Positions 46,107 to 55,054 of a stretch of 64,000 nucleotides of DNA are shown in pieces. Made by a program: the position numbers and the translations under genes. This DNA comes from Ailanthus altissimus (Eukaryota > Streptophyta > Magnoliopsida > Sapindales > Simaroubaceae), in assembly GCA_946807835.1 (NCBI GenBank), contig OX327710.1:14496501-14560500 (forward strand), in the 5' to 3' direction. Every line of letters begins with the position of its first letter. Positions within the stretch are counted from its first letter, which is position 1. The notes under the pieces were generated by a model that saw only the letters and a list, made by a program, of their open reading frames with translations, was not told the origin of the DNA and ran no database searches.

Positions 46107-47439
46107 ACTTGACATATATGTCACATATAGTGTACTAAATCGCTAATACCACTGTTTTGGTGTTTGTGGGTCTCTGGTGCAAGTTCGGACCCCACTCTCG
46201 ACTCAACCTCAACCTCAACTTCAACCATTCAAATATTCTCTAGCCTTTTTCGCACTCCTAGTTCATAGTTGTTCCAGGCAGACACGGAGGAGTGCTAAAT
46301 GAGACTTGTGCAAGCTCTGTGTCAAAATTGCTAATTATACGTACTAGTAAGCTTCTCTCTTTTCCATTACGAGAGTTGACCCCTTTTTTATAGATGAAAT
46401 TAACTTAATAGGATCATGATTTTCTTTTAAATTTTTTAAGTAAATATAAATATATAATTAGTGATTGATAAAAAAAATAACAAAAAAATAAATTTTAATC
46501 ACTCATATTTAACATGTGTTAAAAAATTCTTTAAAAAATTAAATAAACTTATCTTAGAAGAGAGTTTTGATTTAACTTAATAATATACTCTTTTCTTTTC
46601 TGAGAATTAAGCCAGTTGAAAGTAATTTACTTCGTCTCAATAAATTTCTTACTTTAAACGCTTAAGTATTTTAATATATATAGGGGAGATCAATTTACAA
46701 GATATGACCCTTTTTAGGTTAAATTAATCTGCAAGAGTCCTAATAACGTTTTGTTTTTCAAATAATAAGTAAATATTTCCAAAAAAACATATGTCCGGTT
46801 ATTGGTTGGATCAATCAATTTGTAGAGATGATTCTTCTATATGAGTAGATATTTAAACCAAGCTATAGATAAGATTGAACTAAGCAGATTCTAATAAATT
46901 TTCAACCACATAACAAACTCTAGAAGGTTTCTTACACCATGTGTTTAGCAATTTTTGTTTTGTAAAAAAAAAAAAAGAGAGAGAGAGAGATGGAAGGATG
47001 TACCGCATCATAAATACATATATATATATATATTCAATAAAATTTGTTTATGCTTTTGAAATTAAGATTGGGCACATTTTTTGAACCCGAACCAATTTGA
47101 TGGATTCAATCCAAAAATTTTAAGTTGAACTAAGTTTTGATATTCTATTCAGGATCGTTCAAGACCCATTATGAAGGACTCGATTTGGTCCTTTGATTTA
47201 AAAAAAAAATTCAAACTAACTTAGGTCTCAACTCAAAATTGACTAGAGAAAAAGTCCAAAATAACGTTGTTTTGAGCATTTCTTTAAAAAAAATTAATCA
47301 ATGTATAAAATAATGTTATTTTATTATATCTTTTAATTTTATTAAAGAAATGTAGAATAGCACAGTTTTGAGGGGCAAAATGGTGTAGTTTTACACATGC
47401 AAATTAATTAATAAAAAAAACAAAAACGAATTGTTTGCT
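46105..47439. repeat. Duplicated host segment, copy 2 (copy 1 at 3959-5180)
   Basis: It aligns throughout with 3959-5180. AGGCAGACACGGAGGAGTGC (near 46276) is conserved without change. It ends precisely at the copia insertion: CAAAAACGAATTGTTTGCT continues in copy 1 but meets TGTTGAATAAA here. A GA-run lies at 46977-46990. Confidence 0.75.
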
Positions 47440-47886
47440 TGTTGAATAAAAATTTTAATTAGTAAAAGAATCACTTTAGTCGGATCTCATATTAAATTAT
47501 TAAGAAGAATAGAATCGGATGTGAACCTGAATTCATAGAGACGCAGAAAAAATTGTGGTTAATAACCTTTCACGTCTAAACTTTTTCTTTATTGAGAGAA
47601 ACTTTCTGTCACTAACTGATTGGATATGAATGAATAATACGTTAAGGTTTATATTAGGGACCTCAACCATTATTTATAATATTTTATTTTATTTTAGCTT
47701 ATCATAAAAATAAAATAAAATAAAATAGTTAGGTCTCTACACATTAAAGCACATGTCATATGAGATACCTTAAAAGCCCAATAACAAATAAATTTAATTT
47801 GATCACTTTTAAAATGCAACAAAATAGATAGTGAATAATGTACAATTAATTGATATATGTATGCCACTTTAATATAATTTTCAACA
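47440..47886 (-). repeat. 3' LTR of the 47440-58600 copia element
   Basis: On the + strand it is TGTTGAATAAA to TTTTCAACA, 447 bp, followed by ATCTCCCATTTTG, whose minus strand is the polypurine tract. It is homologous to 62213-62649. An ATTTTATTTTATTTTAG/AAAATAAAATAAAAT inverted pair lies at 47680-47726. Confidence 0.85.
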
Positions 47887-48469
47887 ATCTCCCATTTTGA
47901 CCACATATGTTACTTTACAACTGTACATTATGAAATAACTTTATGAGTTCAATATTTACTATATTAATAAAAGACATCTTTATATAATCTAGTCCATTAA
48001 TTATACTAATATAAGATTAAAGCGATTTTTATTTTTTTGTAACTAGACCCATTAATAGTTATATATATCAATATAATCAATGACATATGTCAAATATAAA
48101 TGTGTAGCATGAAAATTTTATGTAATGTGATCCCTTAACATGCTTATTTTCAACTAATCCTACTTTATAAGTCCAAAGAGTTTAACAATATACTTTTAAA
48201 ACTTTATACACAACCACAATTGAAAAAATATAACTTTATTTCAGAGTTTTCAATAAATATCAACTATAATTGAACATTTCATCATGATGAACCATACTAT
48301 CCCGAATTGTATTCCCAAAAAGGTGGCTTACTTGAAAGAAAAGGCGGGCACTCTTGTATTTCAACCCTACTATACTATTGATAGTTGTGGGGCAATATGT
48401 ATTTACAGCCTCTACGATAAGCAAGTGAATAGGGGCCGGTGCGTGGCGGATGAAACCACATGCTCATGA

Positions 48470-49880
48470 AACATCTTAAATGGTATACCCTTAGTAAGCG
48501 GATCTGTAATCATCAAGTTTGTACTGATATGTTCAATAGACACCTGAAGACTTTGAACTCTCTTTTTAACAATAAGAAACTTGATATCAATACGCTTCGA
48601 TTTTGATGAGTTTCTATTGTTATTAAAATATAACTCAACGACTTTATTATCACAATTTATTCTCTATGATCTCTTAATGCCATTGATAATTTATAGCCCA
48701 GTGATAAAATTTTGCAGCCATACTGCTTAGTTTAATGCCTCATAGCAAGCTACAAATGTTGCTTCCATGGTGCATGAAGGTATGAGTGATTGCTTAACAC
48801 TCTTCCATGATATAGCTCCTCTAATAAACATGAAGACATAGTCAGAAATGGATCTTCTACTATCTACACAACCAACAAAATCGAAATCTAAATACCCAAT
48901 GATCTCTAAATGATCTAATCTCTGATATTTGAATATCTAATCTATTATTCTTTATAGATACCGTATAACCTTTTTAACGGCTCTTCAGTGATCCATTCAT
49001 AGGTTACTTAGATATCTGTCAAGCATTCCAATTATACGTAATATCCGAACGCGTATAAACTTGAGCATACATGAAACTCCCTACTGCTGATGTATAAGGA
49101 ATGTTCTTAATCTCTTTCTTATTAATATAATTTATTGGGCATTGAAGTAGACTAAATTTATCACCTTTAGTATAGGTGTGTCTCTTGACACATAATTTTT
49201 TATGTCAAATCTACTAAGCACCTTATTAATATATGCCTTTTGTGATAAGTCAAGTCTACTACGAGAACGATCTTGGTGAATCTGTATGCTGAAAACAAAA
49301 TAGGCATTCCTAAGATATTTCATTTCAAAATTATTTGAAAGAAATCTATTGGTTTCATGCAACAAGTCTATATCGTTATTTGCTAGTAGAATGTCATCCA
49401 CATATAAGACAAGAAGAATAAATTTGCTCCCACTGATCTTGTGATAAATTCATTGATTAACAGTGTTAGTCTTTCGATGAAACTGGAGAGAAAGTCTCTT
49501 TATAATTAATGCCTTCCTTTTGAGTGAAACCTTTTGCGACTAGATATGCCTTATGTCTTTTGACATTGCTTTCTGAATCCCGTTTAGTTTTAAAAATTCA
49601 TTTACAACTAATTAGTTTTGCTCCTTTAGAAAATTCGACAAGATCACAAATGTTATTGTTTTGTATTGATTTCATCTCATCTTTTATAAAATTTATCCAT
49701 TTCTAGGAGTTCACACTTTGTTTGACTTGACTAAAAGATATTGGATCATCTTTCAATCCAATATCAAACTCATGTTCTTGGAGATATACGACATAATCAT
49801 CCGAAATCACCAATCTTCTCTCCCTAATGGATCTTCTTAATAGCATTTCCAATTGAGGTTGTTGTTGCTCCTCTACATTA
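48470..49880 (-). pseudogene. Copia RNase H and reverse transcriptase remnant
   Basis: Minus strand. The linker and RT start (LRRSIRERRLVISDDY near 49830, GFTQKEGINYKETFSPVSS near 49500) lead to the RT catalytic box YVDDILLANNDIDLL at 49400. FEMKYLRNAYFVFSIQIHQDRS and KVLSRFDI follow. RNase H runs to 48480, with YLDFDFVGCVDSRRSISDYVF, SLIPSCTMEATFVAC, and IEHISTNLMITDPLTKGIPF. Stops and frameshifts are scattered. The upstream half of the ORF continues beyond the nested elements at 54924. Confidence 0.85.
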
Positions 49881-50411
49881 TGTCACGCCCCAAATATTCT
49901 CAAGCAATTACTCGAGTATTTGGCGCGCGACAAGGCCACCAAGAGGGGTTTTGGCCCATGATGTGTTACATGGGTTGAAGATTCTAGAAGGCCCAATGGA
50001 TTTGGGTTAATGCCACATGTGTGTGGTAGGTGGGGGAGTTTTCTAGAAGAGGCATATTCCTTTGGATATCCTTTTGGTAGTTGGCATCTTTGAAATATTC
50101 CTTAGCATATTCCCCACTTTAGATTTGGACCCTTGGATTAGAGTTAATCCTAGCCGTCCATTGTATATAGCTTTAGCTATAAATAGGTGGAGTTCTCATT
50201 TGAGAATTCATCCTCCAAATTGTAGAAATACTCTTAGCTTGTAAGTGTATAGCTTTGTAATCTCTCTTTAGTAATAAAATACGAGAGCATTCTCTCAAAC
50301 ACTTGGTGTGCTTCTTCTTCATCTCTTTCTTTGGTTAATTGGGGTCTTGTAGGCTGCTTAGCACTAGCAAGTGTCTAAGGCCGCACGGTTTCGAGAAATC
50401 GGGTCGTGACA
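49881..50411 (+). repeat. 5' LTR of the chromovirus derivative
   Basis: It runs from TGTCACGCCCC to GGGTCGTGACA, with terminal inverted TGTCACG/CGTGACA. A TATA-like GCTATAAATAGGTGG is at 50176. AATAAAATACGAG near 50272 may act as a poly(A) signal. A 34-base hairpin lies at 49890-49923. The 60-codon ORF at 50062 also occurs in the 3' LTR and is not a gene. Confidence 0.95.
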
Positions 50412-50413
50412 AG

Positions 50414-50425
50414 TGGTATCAGAGC
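50414..50425 (+). other. Primer-binding site, tRNA-Met initiator
   Basis: TGGTATCAGAGC begins two bases after the LTR, an exact match to the common plant retrotransposon primer site. Confidence 0.95.
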
Positions 50426-50438
50426 GGGTTCAAAGAAG

Positions 50439-51629
50439 ATGGTAAAGGGAGTTGCTGGAACATCGGGGATTACTGAAGGGAAGGGTAGAGACCCCAAAGC
50501 TAGGAGACATGGGAGTATTTCGCCAGAAAAGTTCGTTGATCCGAACCATGATCTAGGAGACATGGTTATGAAGCTCGGTGGTGCTGTGAGCAAGGCAACA
50601 GATCGCCTTGGGGAGTTGGAGGAGCAAGTCCAGAATGTCGAGGTAGGCCTCGATACTCAAGGCGACGAGCTGCGCTCCCTCATCGAAAGCTCCATTGACG
50701 AGCATGCTGACAAGCAACGGGACTGGATCAAGGCTTTTCAGGAGAAGGTTTACAACACCATGGACAAAGTTCAAGCCCAAGTAGAAGAGCTACGAAAGGG
50801 GTTTGAAGATGTCAAGGAGGGTGTGGTGTTGTGCAAGCGAGCGGTCGCTAACGGCGTAGCTACTCAAACTGCAGTGGCTGCACCAAGGGTCGAGGCCCCT
50901 AAACCGAAGGAGTTTAGCGGCAGACGGGATGCCAAGGAGCTTGACAACTTCTTTTGGCAAATGGAGAGGTATTTCGGCGCTATGGGCGTGCGGGACGAAC
51001 ACAAGGTAAGTACCGCAACTTTATACCTTTCCGATCATGCAATTCTGTGGTGGCGTAGGAAAAGCGAGGAGATTCGCAAGGGTACCTGCACCATAGACAC
51101 ATGGGAAGAATTGCAACGGGAGCTAAAACGCCAATTCTATCCGGAGAATGTGGCGCACGACGCTCGCAAGCGGTTGAAGGAGTTGAAACAAACGAAGTCC
51201 ATTGGGGAGTACGTAGAGGAGTACTCTTTGTTGATGCTGCAAATTCGCAACATGACCGAGGAGGACTTGTTGTTCAATTTCCTGGACGGGTTACAATCCT
51301 GGGCAGCCAATGAGTTGAAGCGGCGTGGAGTGCAGAATATATCCGACGCCCTTACAATGGCGGAGACGCTCATGGATTACCGCAAAGGGGATTCGGGAAA
51401 GTCCAAGAATTTTAAACCCAATCACAGTAAGGGTGGGGGATCCAAGGAGTTTCAGCCTCCGGAGAGCAAGGAGGAGAAAGGCAAACCGCCCAAGTGGAAG
51501 GAACAGAAACGCAACGGCCATAGAGGTAATGGTCCGAAGTCTAACTGTTTTCTCTGCGATGGGGATCATTGGGTGAAGGACTGTCCGAAAAAGAAGGCTT
51601 TCAATGCAATGTACGAGGCAAAAAAATGA
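50439..51629 (+). CDS. Chromovirus gag protein, intact frame
   Basis: The product should form the virus-like particle and bind the element's RNA. I take ATG 50439 as the start (396 residues), because the upstream extension begins with GTG in the LTR and crosses the primer site. A charged, heptad-rich region (about residues 40-120, with LGELEEQVQNVEVGL and AQVEELRKGFEDVKEG) suggests a coiled coil. The retrotransposon gag capsid domain follows (about 155-300), with PKEFSGRRDAKELDNFFWQM, LYLSDHAILWWRRK, LKRQFYPENVA, and LKQTKSIGEYVEEYSLLML. Near the C-terminus a basic Lys/Gly-rich linker leads to the zinc knuckle CFLCDGDHWVKDC, a CX2CX3HX4C variant that this plant lineage uses. It ends in an A7 run where a one-base loss has put protease out of frame. 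Confidence 0.9.
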   Translation: MVKGVAGTSGITEGKGRDPKARRHGSISPEKFVDPNHDLGDMVMKLGGAVSKATDRLGELEEQVQNVEVGLDTQGDELRSLIESSIDEHADKQRDWIKAFQEKVYNTMDKVQAQVEELRKGFEDVKEGVVLCKRAVANGVATQTAVAAPRVEAPKPKEFSGRRDAKELDNFFWQMERYFGAMGVRDEHKVSTATLYLSDHAILWWRRKSEEIRKGTCTIDTWEELQRELKRQFYPENVAHDARKRLKELKQTKSIGEYVEEYSLLMLQIRNMTEEDLLFNFLDGLQSWAANELKRRGVQNISDALTMAETLMDYRKGDSGKSKNFKPNHSKGGGSKEFQPPESKEEKGKPPKWKEQKRNGHRGNGPKSNCFLCDGDHWVKDCPKKKAFNAMYEAKK

Positions 51630-51918
51630 GGGCGAACAGAGCCGTATGGGTTGCATGCAGCTGTTCAATTCCCTCAAAGCCAAGCGGCGTGCAGATGCGC
51701 CAACGGGGACGACGCTCATGTACATTGAAGCCTATATTAATTGCATCAAGACTCAAGTGTTGGTTGATACGGGGGCTACGCACAACTTCATTAAGCGTGC
51801 GGAAGCGGAACGCTTGGGCCTTTATGTGGAAAAAGGAGAGGGATACCTCAAGTCCGTGAATGCAAGAGCCAAGCCGCTAGATGGGGTGGTTCGTGGAGCT
51901 GAAATTCACATTGGCAAA
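51604..51918 (+). pseudogene. Protease portion, split by a solo LTR
   Basis: Retropepsin that would mature the polyprotein. The frame overlaps the end of gag by 26 bases in the next register. It carries LVDTGATHNFIKRAEAERLG with the catalytic DTG intact, and reaches GAEIHIGK where the solo LTR begins. In the 36835-41619 copy, gag and protease share one frame with no shift. The frame resumes in register at 53371, once the LTR and one GCAAA are removed. Broken here, but otherwise well preserved. Confidence 0.8.
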
Positions 51919-53365
51919 TGATAAGGGAAAATTTGTCATATATTTTCTCATGTTTTTATTATTGATATTTTATGATTTTATGAGAATAGATGGCTATTTA
52001 TGTGCATTATTGTTAATTATAGGGACTTGAACGAAATTTAAAGAAAGAACGCAAAAGGAGCGAAAACAGGGACTAAAATGCAAAGTTTTCAAAGTATGTG
52101 TCCATCGCCCCAGCGCCACAAGGATTTTCGCCCCAGCTCTGAAATAGTGATCGAAATAAGAAAAACGACCTGCTTAAGTCGCGTCTAGCGCCCCAGCGCC
52201 AGAGATTCACCGCGCCAGCGGTGAAGCTGTTTTCATGCAGCGCCCCAGCGCCAAGATCCCACCGCTCCAGCGGTGAAGGCTTTTTCACGCGTCGCCCCAG
52301 CGACAGATTCATAGCGCGCCAGCGGTAGTGCGAGTCCTAATCCGACGAGAATTGAGATTTTCAAGCTCAAATCAATCCCTATATAAAGCCACTCGTTCCC
52401 AGCCTTTAAGGAGGAATCGAAGACGACCCAAGAGCACCAAGAATACAGAGCACAAGTCTTGGAGAGCAATAGGAGCTTAATTGAAGCATCTTTAGAGAGA
52501 GATACAAGGCGTTCTTCGGCATCAAGAGTTTCTAGGCAGCGCAATTAAGAGCAATTCGACGTCTATATCGGTTTGCGATTAATTGTATCATGATTTATAA
52601 TTATTTTTACTGCTGTTCTCTTGTAACCATGAGCTAACTTGTTTTCTAGGGTTAATATTTGAACTCAATATGTGTGCTTAATTGCCATATCTTTTAGTAT
52701 TTAATAAACTTAGTCATTTATTATTTAAATTACTTGTGTTTAATGCTTCAATATATCTGGCCAATATATGGTGAATGAGTTGGTAATATTTTGATAAACT
52801 TGGAAGAGGAATCAATATATTTAGACCTAGGTAATTTGATGCATGATTGTAGAGTAACATTCAATGTTGCATATGCAAGTTTCAACTTAGGATAGGAATA
52901 TACCTAATTGGCATGTATGATCAATAAGACCTAATCTTAATGAATCTTAATTTATTACAAGTACCATAGGAATATAGGTATTTGGTAAATTAAGGTATAC
53001 TTGCATGACCTTGGAAGAGGCTTGTGAATACATTAGTGTCTTGATCAATAATAAAGACTAAGTGAGTTAAATATTAGAGGGTTAATCATTAAAAAGCATA
53101 TTGAGGGATAATATTAATCCTAGGTTCTCTCTACGTTGCTATATCTTTAAATCTCATTGCATTGTGTTTTTACTTTTATATTTCTTACATTCATTCTTAG
53201 ATTTTTATTTTTCTGAATAATTATTAGGAAGATATAATTTTAGTAATTGGTTAAAAAGAAAGAATTATCCCTGTGGGTTCGACATCCGACTTATTTAGTC
53301 TCTTTATTACTTGCATACGATAGTGTATACTTGCACTTAATTTATGATATAGAAATATCGCATCA
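51919..53365 (+). mobile_element. Solo LTR (1.45 kb) inside the chromovirus, TSD GCAAA
   Basis: It begins TGATAAGGG and ends TCGCATCA. GCAAA is exact at 51914-51918 and 53366-53370. A TATA-like CTATATAAAG is at 52379. The end region (CCCTGTGGGTTCGACATCCG, then ATTACTTGCATACGATAG) is the kind seen in several plant gypsy LTRs. It contains a 52-bp hairpin repeat array (52187-52340). No second LTR is present. Confidence 0.9.
52187..52340. repeat. 52-bp repeats with GC hairpins in the solo LTR
   Basis: Units start at 52187, 52239 and 52291, exactly 52 bp apart, each opening with GCCCCAGCG. The first two contain CACCGCGCCAGCGGTG and CACCGCTCCAGCGGTG, perfect 6-bp stems around a 4-base loop. A decayed start of another unit is at 52103. 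Confidence 0.85.
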
Positions 53366-53370
53366 GCAAA

Positions 53371-54522
53371 TGGCACGGTGAGGTAAATTTCTCAGTAGCA
53401 CCTCTCGATGATTTTGATGTGGTGCTAGGTATGGACTTCTTACGGCAGTACAATGTGGTGTTACTTCCTCAACACAACTATATGTGTATTTTGGAAGGAG
53501 GGCCTCGAATGATACCAACGGTAGACATGCCCAAGGGTGGGCGATCCAAGCCAAACGCCAAGGTCCTTTCCGCAATGCAACTAAGGGTAGATGCTGGGCG
53601 CAAAGGAGGGTTACGTTCAGCCTCAACAACGGGGGTGGATGATGCGGCAAATGGGGGCAAGGATGAAATACCGAAGGTTGTTGCCGAAGTGCTCGGGGAG
53701 CACAATGGGGTCAAGCCTGCTGCCATGCCGGAAGAACCGCCTTCAAGAGATGTAATTGAGGGCAAATTGGAGCTTGATATTACGCTTCCAACTATGGGGT
53801 TGACGCCTCCATCGGAGATGGGAGAGTTGCAGGGGCAGCTTGAGGAGTTGTTGGGTGCAGGTGTCATCCAAAAGTCCAAGGTGTCACAAGATGTGCAGTT
53901 TCCGCACAAGGAGTGGGTCGAAGACAAGCAGCGGCGTGTCAAGCATAGTGCGGGGGACTTGGTGATGGAGATGATACTTCCACCACAATGCAAGTCAGCA
54001 CGCCCACTTCACAAGGGCCTTGATCGTGGGGACGAGGGGCCAAGGTTGATTGCCAAGAGAGTTGGCAACGTCTCGCATAAGGTGGAGTTACCTTCGAGAC
54101 AGCGGCAGTGGCGACATCAGGTGCATTCCGCAAGTTGTTGGAAGCAGTACCGTGGAGGTACGGGAGATGAAGAATTTGAGCCACACAACCGGGAACCTTT
54201 GGGGATTTCCACACGCCATGACAAAGGGGAGCAACTTAGGACGAGTCTTGAGTACTTTGTCGAGTGGAAAGGGTTGCCGGATGGGAGAGCACGCTTGGGA
54301 CACGAGGGCACACAGCCAGAGTTTGCAGAATGCGGTGCGCAAGTTCCAGCGAAGACGCGACGAGGGCGTCGCGTGAATTTGGTGGGGGAGAATGTCACGC
54401 CCCAAATATTCTCAAGCAATTACTCGAGTATTTGGCGCGCGACAAGGCCACCAAGAGGGGTTTTGGCCCATGATGTGTTACATGGGTTGAAGATTCTAGA
54501 AGGCCCAATAGATTTGGGTTAA
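53371..54522 (+). CDS. Fused protease C-terminus and pol C-terminal ORF of the chromovirus derivative
   Basis: The frame is open from just after the solo LTR (first ATG 53419, 367 residues). It begins with the protease tail (VAPLDDFDVVLGMDFLRQYN), a linker, and the first residues of RT (MGELQGQLEELLGAGVIQ). It then switches near 53880 to the integrase C-terminal region (KEWVEDKQRRVKHSAGDLV, ARPLHKGLDRGDEGPRLI). The end of a chromodomain remains (SLEYFVEWKGLPDG), although its first strand is deleted. RT, RNase H and the integrase core are wholly absent. The frame passes the polypurine tract and continues 130 bases into the 3' LTR. It would not be an enzyme. It may be a leftover open frame or a structural or targeting polypeptide, which is inference. 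Confidence 0.8.
   Translation, partial: WHGEVNFSVAPLDDFDVVLGMDFLRQYNVVLLPQHNYMCILEGGPRMIPTVDMPKGGRSKPNAKVLSAMQLRVDAGRKGGLRSASTTGVDDAANGGKDEIPKVVAEVLGEHNGVKPAAMPEEPPSRDVIEGKLELDITLPTMGLTPPSEMGELQGQLEELLGAGVIQKSKVSQDVQFPHKEWVEDKQRRVKHSAGDLVMEMILPPQCKSARPLHKGLDRGDEGPRLIAKRVGNVSHKVELPSRQRQWRHQVHSASCWKQYRGGTGDEEFEPHNREPLGISTRHDKGEQLRTSLEYFVEWKGLPDGRARLGHEGTQPEFAECGAQVPAKTRRGRRVNLVGENVTPQIFSSNYSSIWRATRPPRGVLAHDVLHGLKILEGPIDLG
54381..54392 (+). other. Polypurine tract of the chromovirus derivative
   Basis: GGTGGGGGAGAA directly precedes the TG of the 3' LTR. Confidence 0.9.
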
Positions 54523-54923
54523 TGCCACATGTGTGTGGTAGGTGGGGGAGTTTTCTAGAAGAGGCATATTCCTTTGGATATCCTTTTGGTAGTTGGCATC
54601 TTTGAAATATTCCTTAGCATATTCCCCACTTTAGATTTGGACCCTTGGATTAGAGTTAATCCTAGCCGTCCATTGTATATAGCTTTAGCTATAAATAGGT
54701 GGAGTTCTCATTTGAGAATTCATCCTCCAAATTGTAGAAATACTCTTAGCTTGTAAGTGTATAGCTTTGTAATCTCTCTTTAGTAATAAAATACGAGAGC
54801 ATTCTCTCAAACACTTGGTGTGCTTCTTCTTCATCTCTTTCTTTGGTTAATTGGGGTCTTGTAGGCTGCTTAGCACTAGCAAGTGTCTAAGGCCGCACGG
54901 TTTCGAGAAATCGGGTCGTGACA
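54393..54923 (+). repeat. 3' LTR of the chromovirus derivative
   Basis: 531 bp, identical to the 5' LTR apart from one substitution I could find (GGCCCAATAGATTTG against GGCCCAATGGATTTG). It ends CGTGACA followed by ATTA. Confidence 0.95.
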
Positions 54924-55054
54924 ATTAATAGAGCAAGTTCTTCAATATTAGCAAGAGGTATCTCAGGAAAGTCTTGATTATCTATATTTGCATCATGCAT
55001 AATGACAAGCATAATTATTTGATCATTATCAATTGCACTATTAGAATTAGTAAC
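54924..55054 (-). pseudogene. Copia pol fragment between two insertions
   Basis: This is the acidic linker between integrase and RT of the host copia (minus strand NSNSAIDNDQIIMLVIMHDA...IPLANIEELALLI). It joins EEQQQPQLEMLLRRS to its left across the chromovirus, and EEYVT to its right across the solo LTR. Confidence 0.85.

Larger units (their letters stand above)
49881..54923 (+). mobile_element. Chromovirus derivative, full-length but lacking RT, RNase H and integrase
   Basis: It has 531-bp LTRs at 49881-50411 and 54393-54923, with a 4-bp duplication ATTA on both sides (49877-49880, 54924-54927). There is a tRNA-Met primer site and a polypurine tract GGTGGGGGAGAA. Gag is intact. A protease frame, interrupted by a solo LTR with its own duplication, continues as one open frame into the C-terminal region. 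Compared with 36835-41619, about 2.1 kb encoding RT, RNase H and integrase is missing at about 53880. The LTRs differ at one site I could see (G/A near 50000), so insertion was recent. Confidence 0.95.

Noticed and set aside
50062..50244. 60-codon ORF repeated identically at 54574-54756
   Set aside because: Both copies lie at the same place in the two LTRs of one element, so the duplication comes from the LTRs; no family match.
51291..51725. 144-codon minus-strand ORF and other ORFs opposite gag
   Set aside because: Shadows of the intact gag frame; residues match nothing.
53478..53993. 171-codon minus-strand ORF
   Set aside because: It is the antisense of the real chromovirus frame 53371-54522, whose GC bias keeps the opposite strand open.
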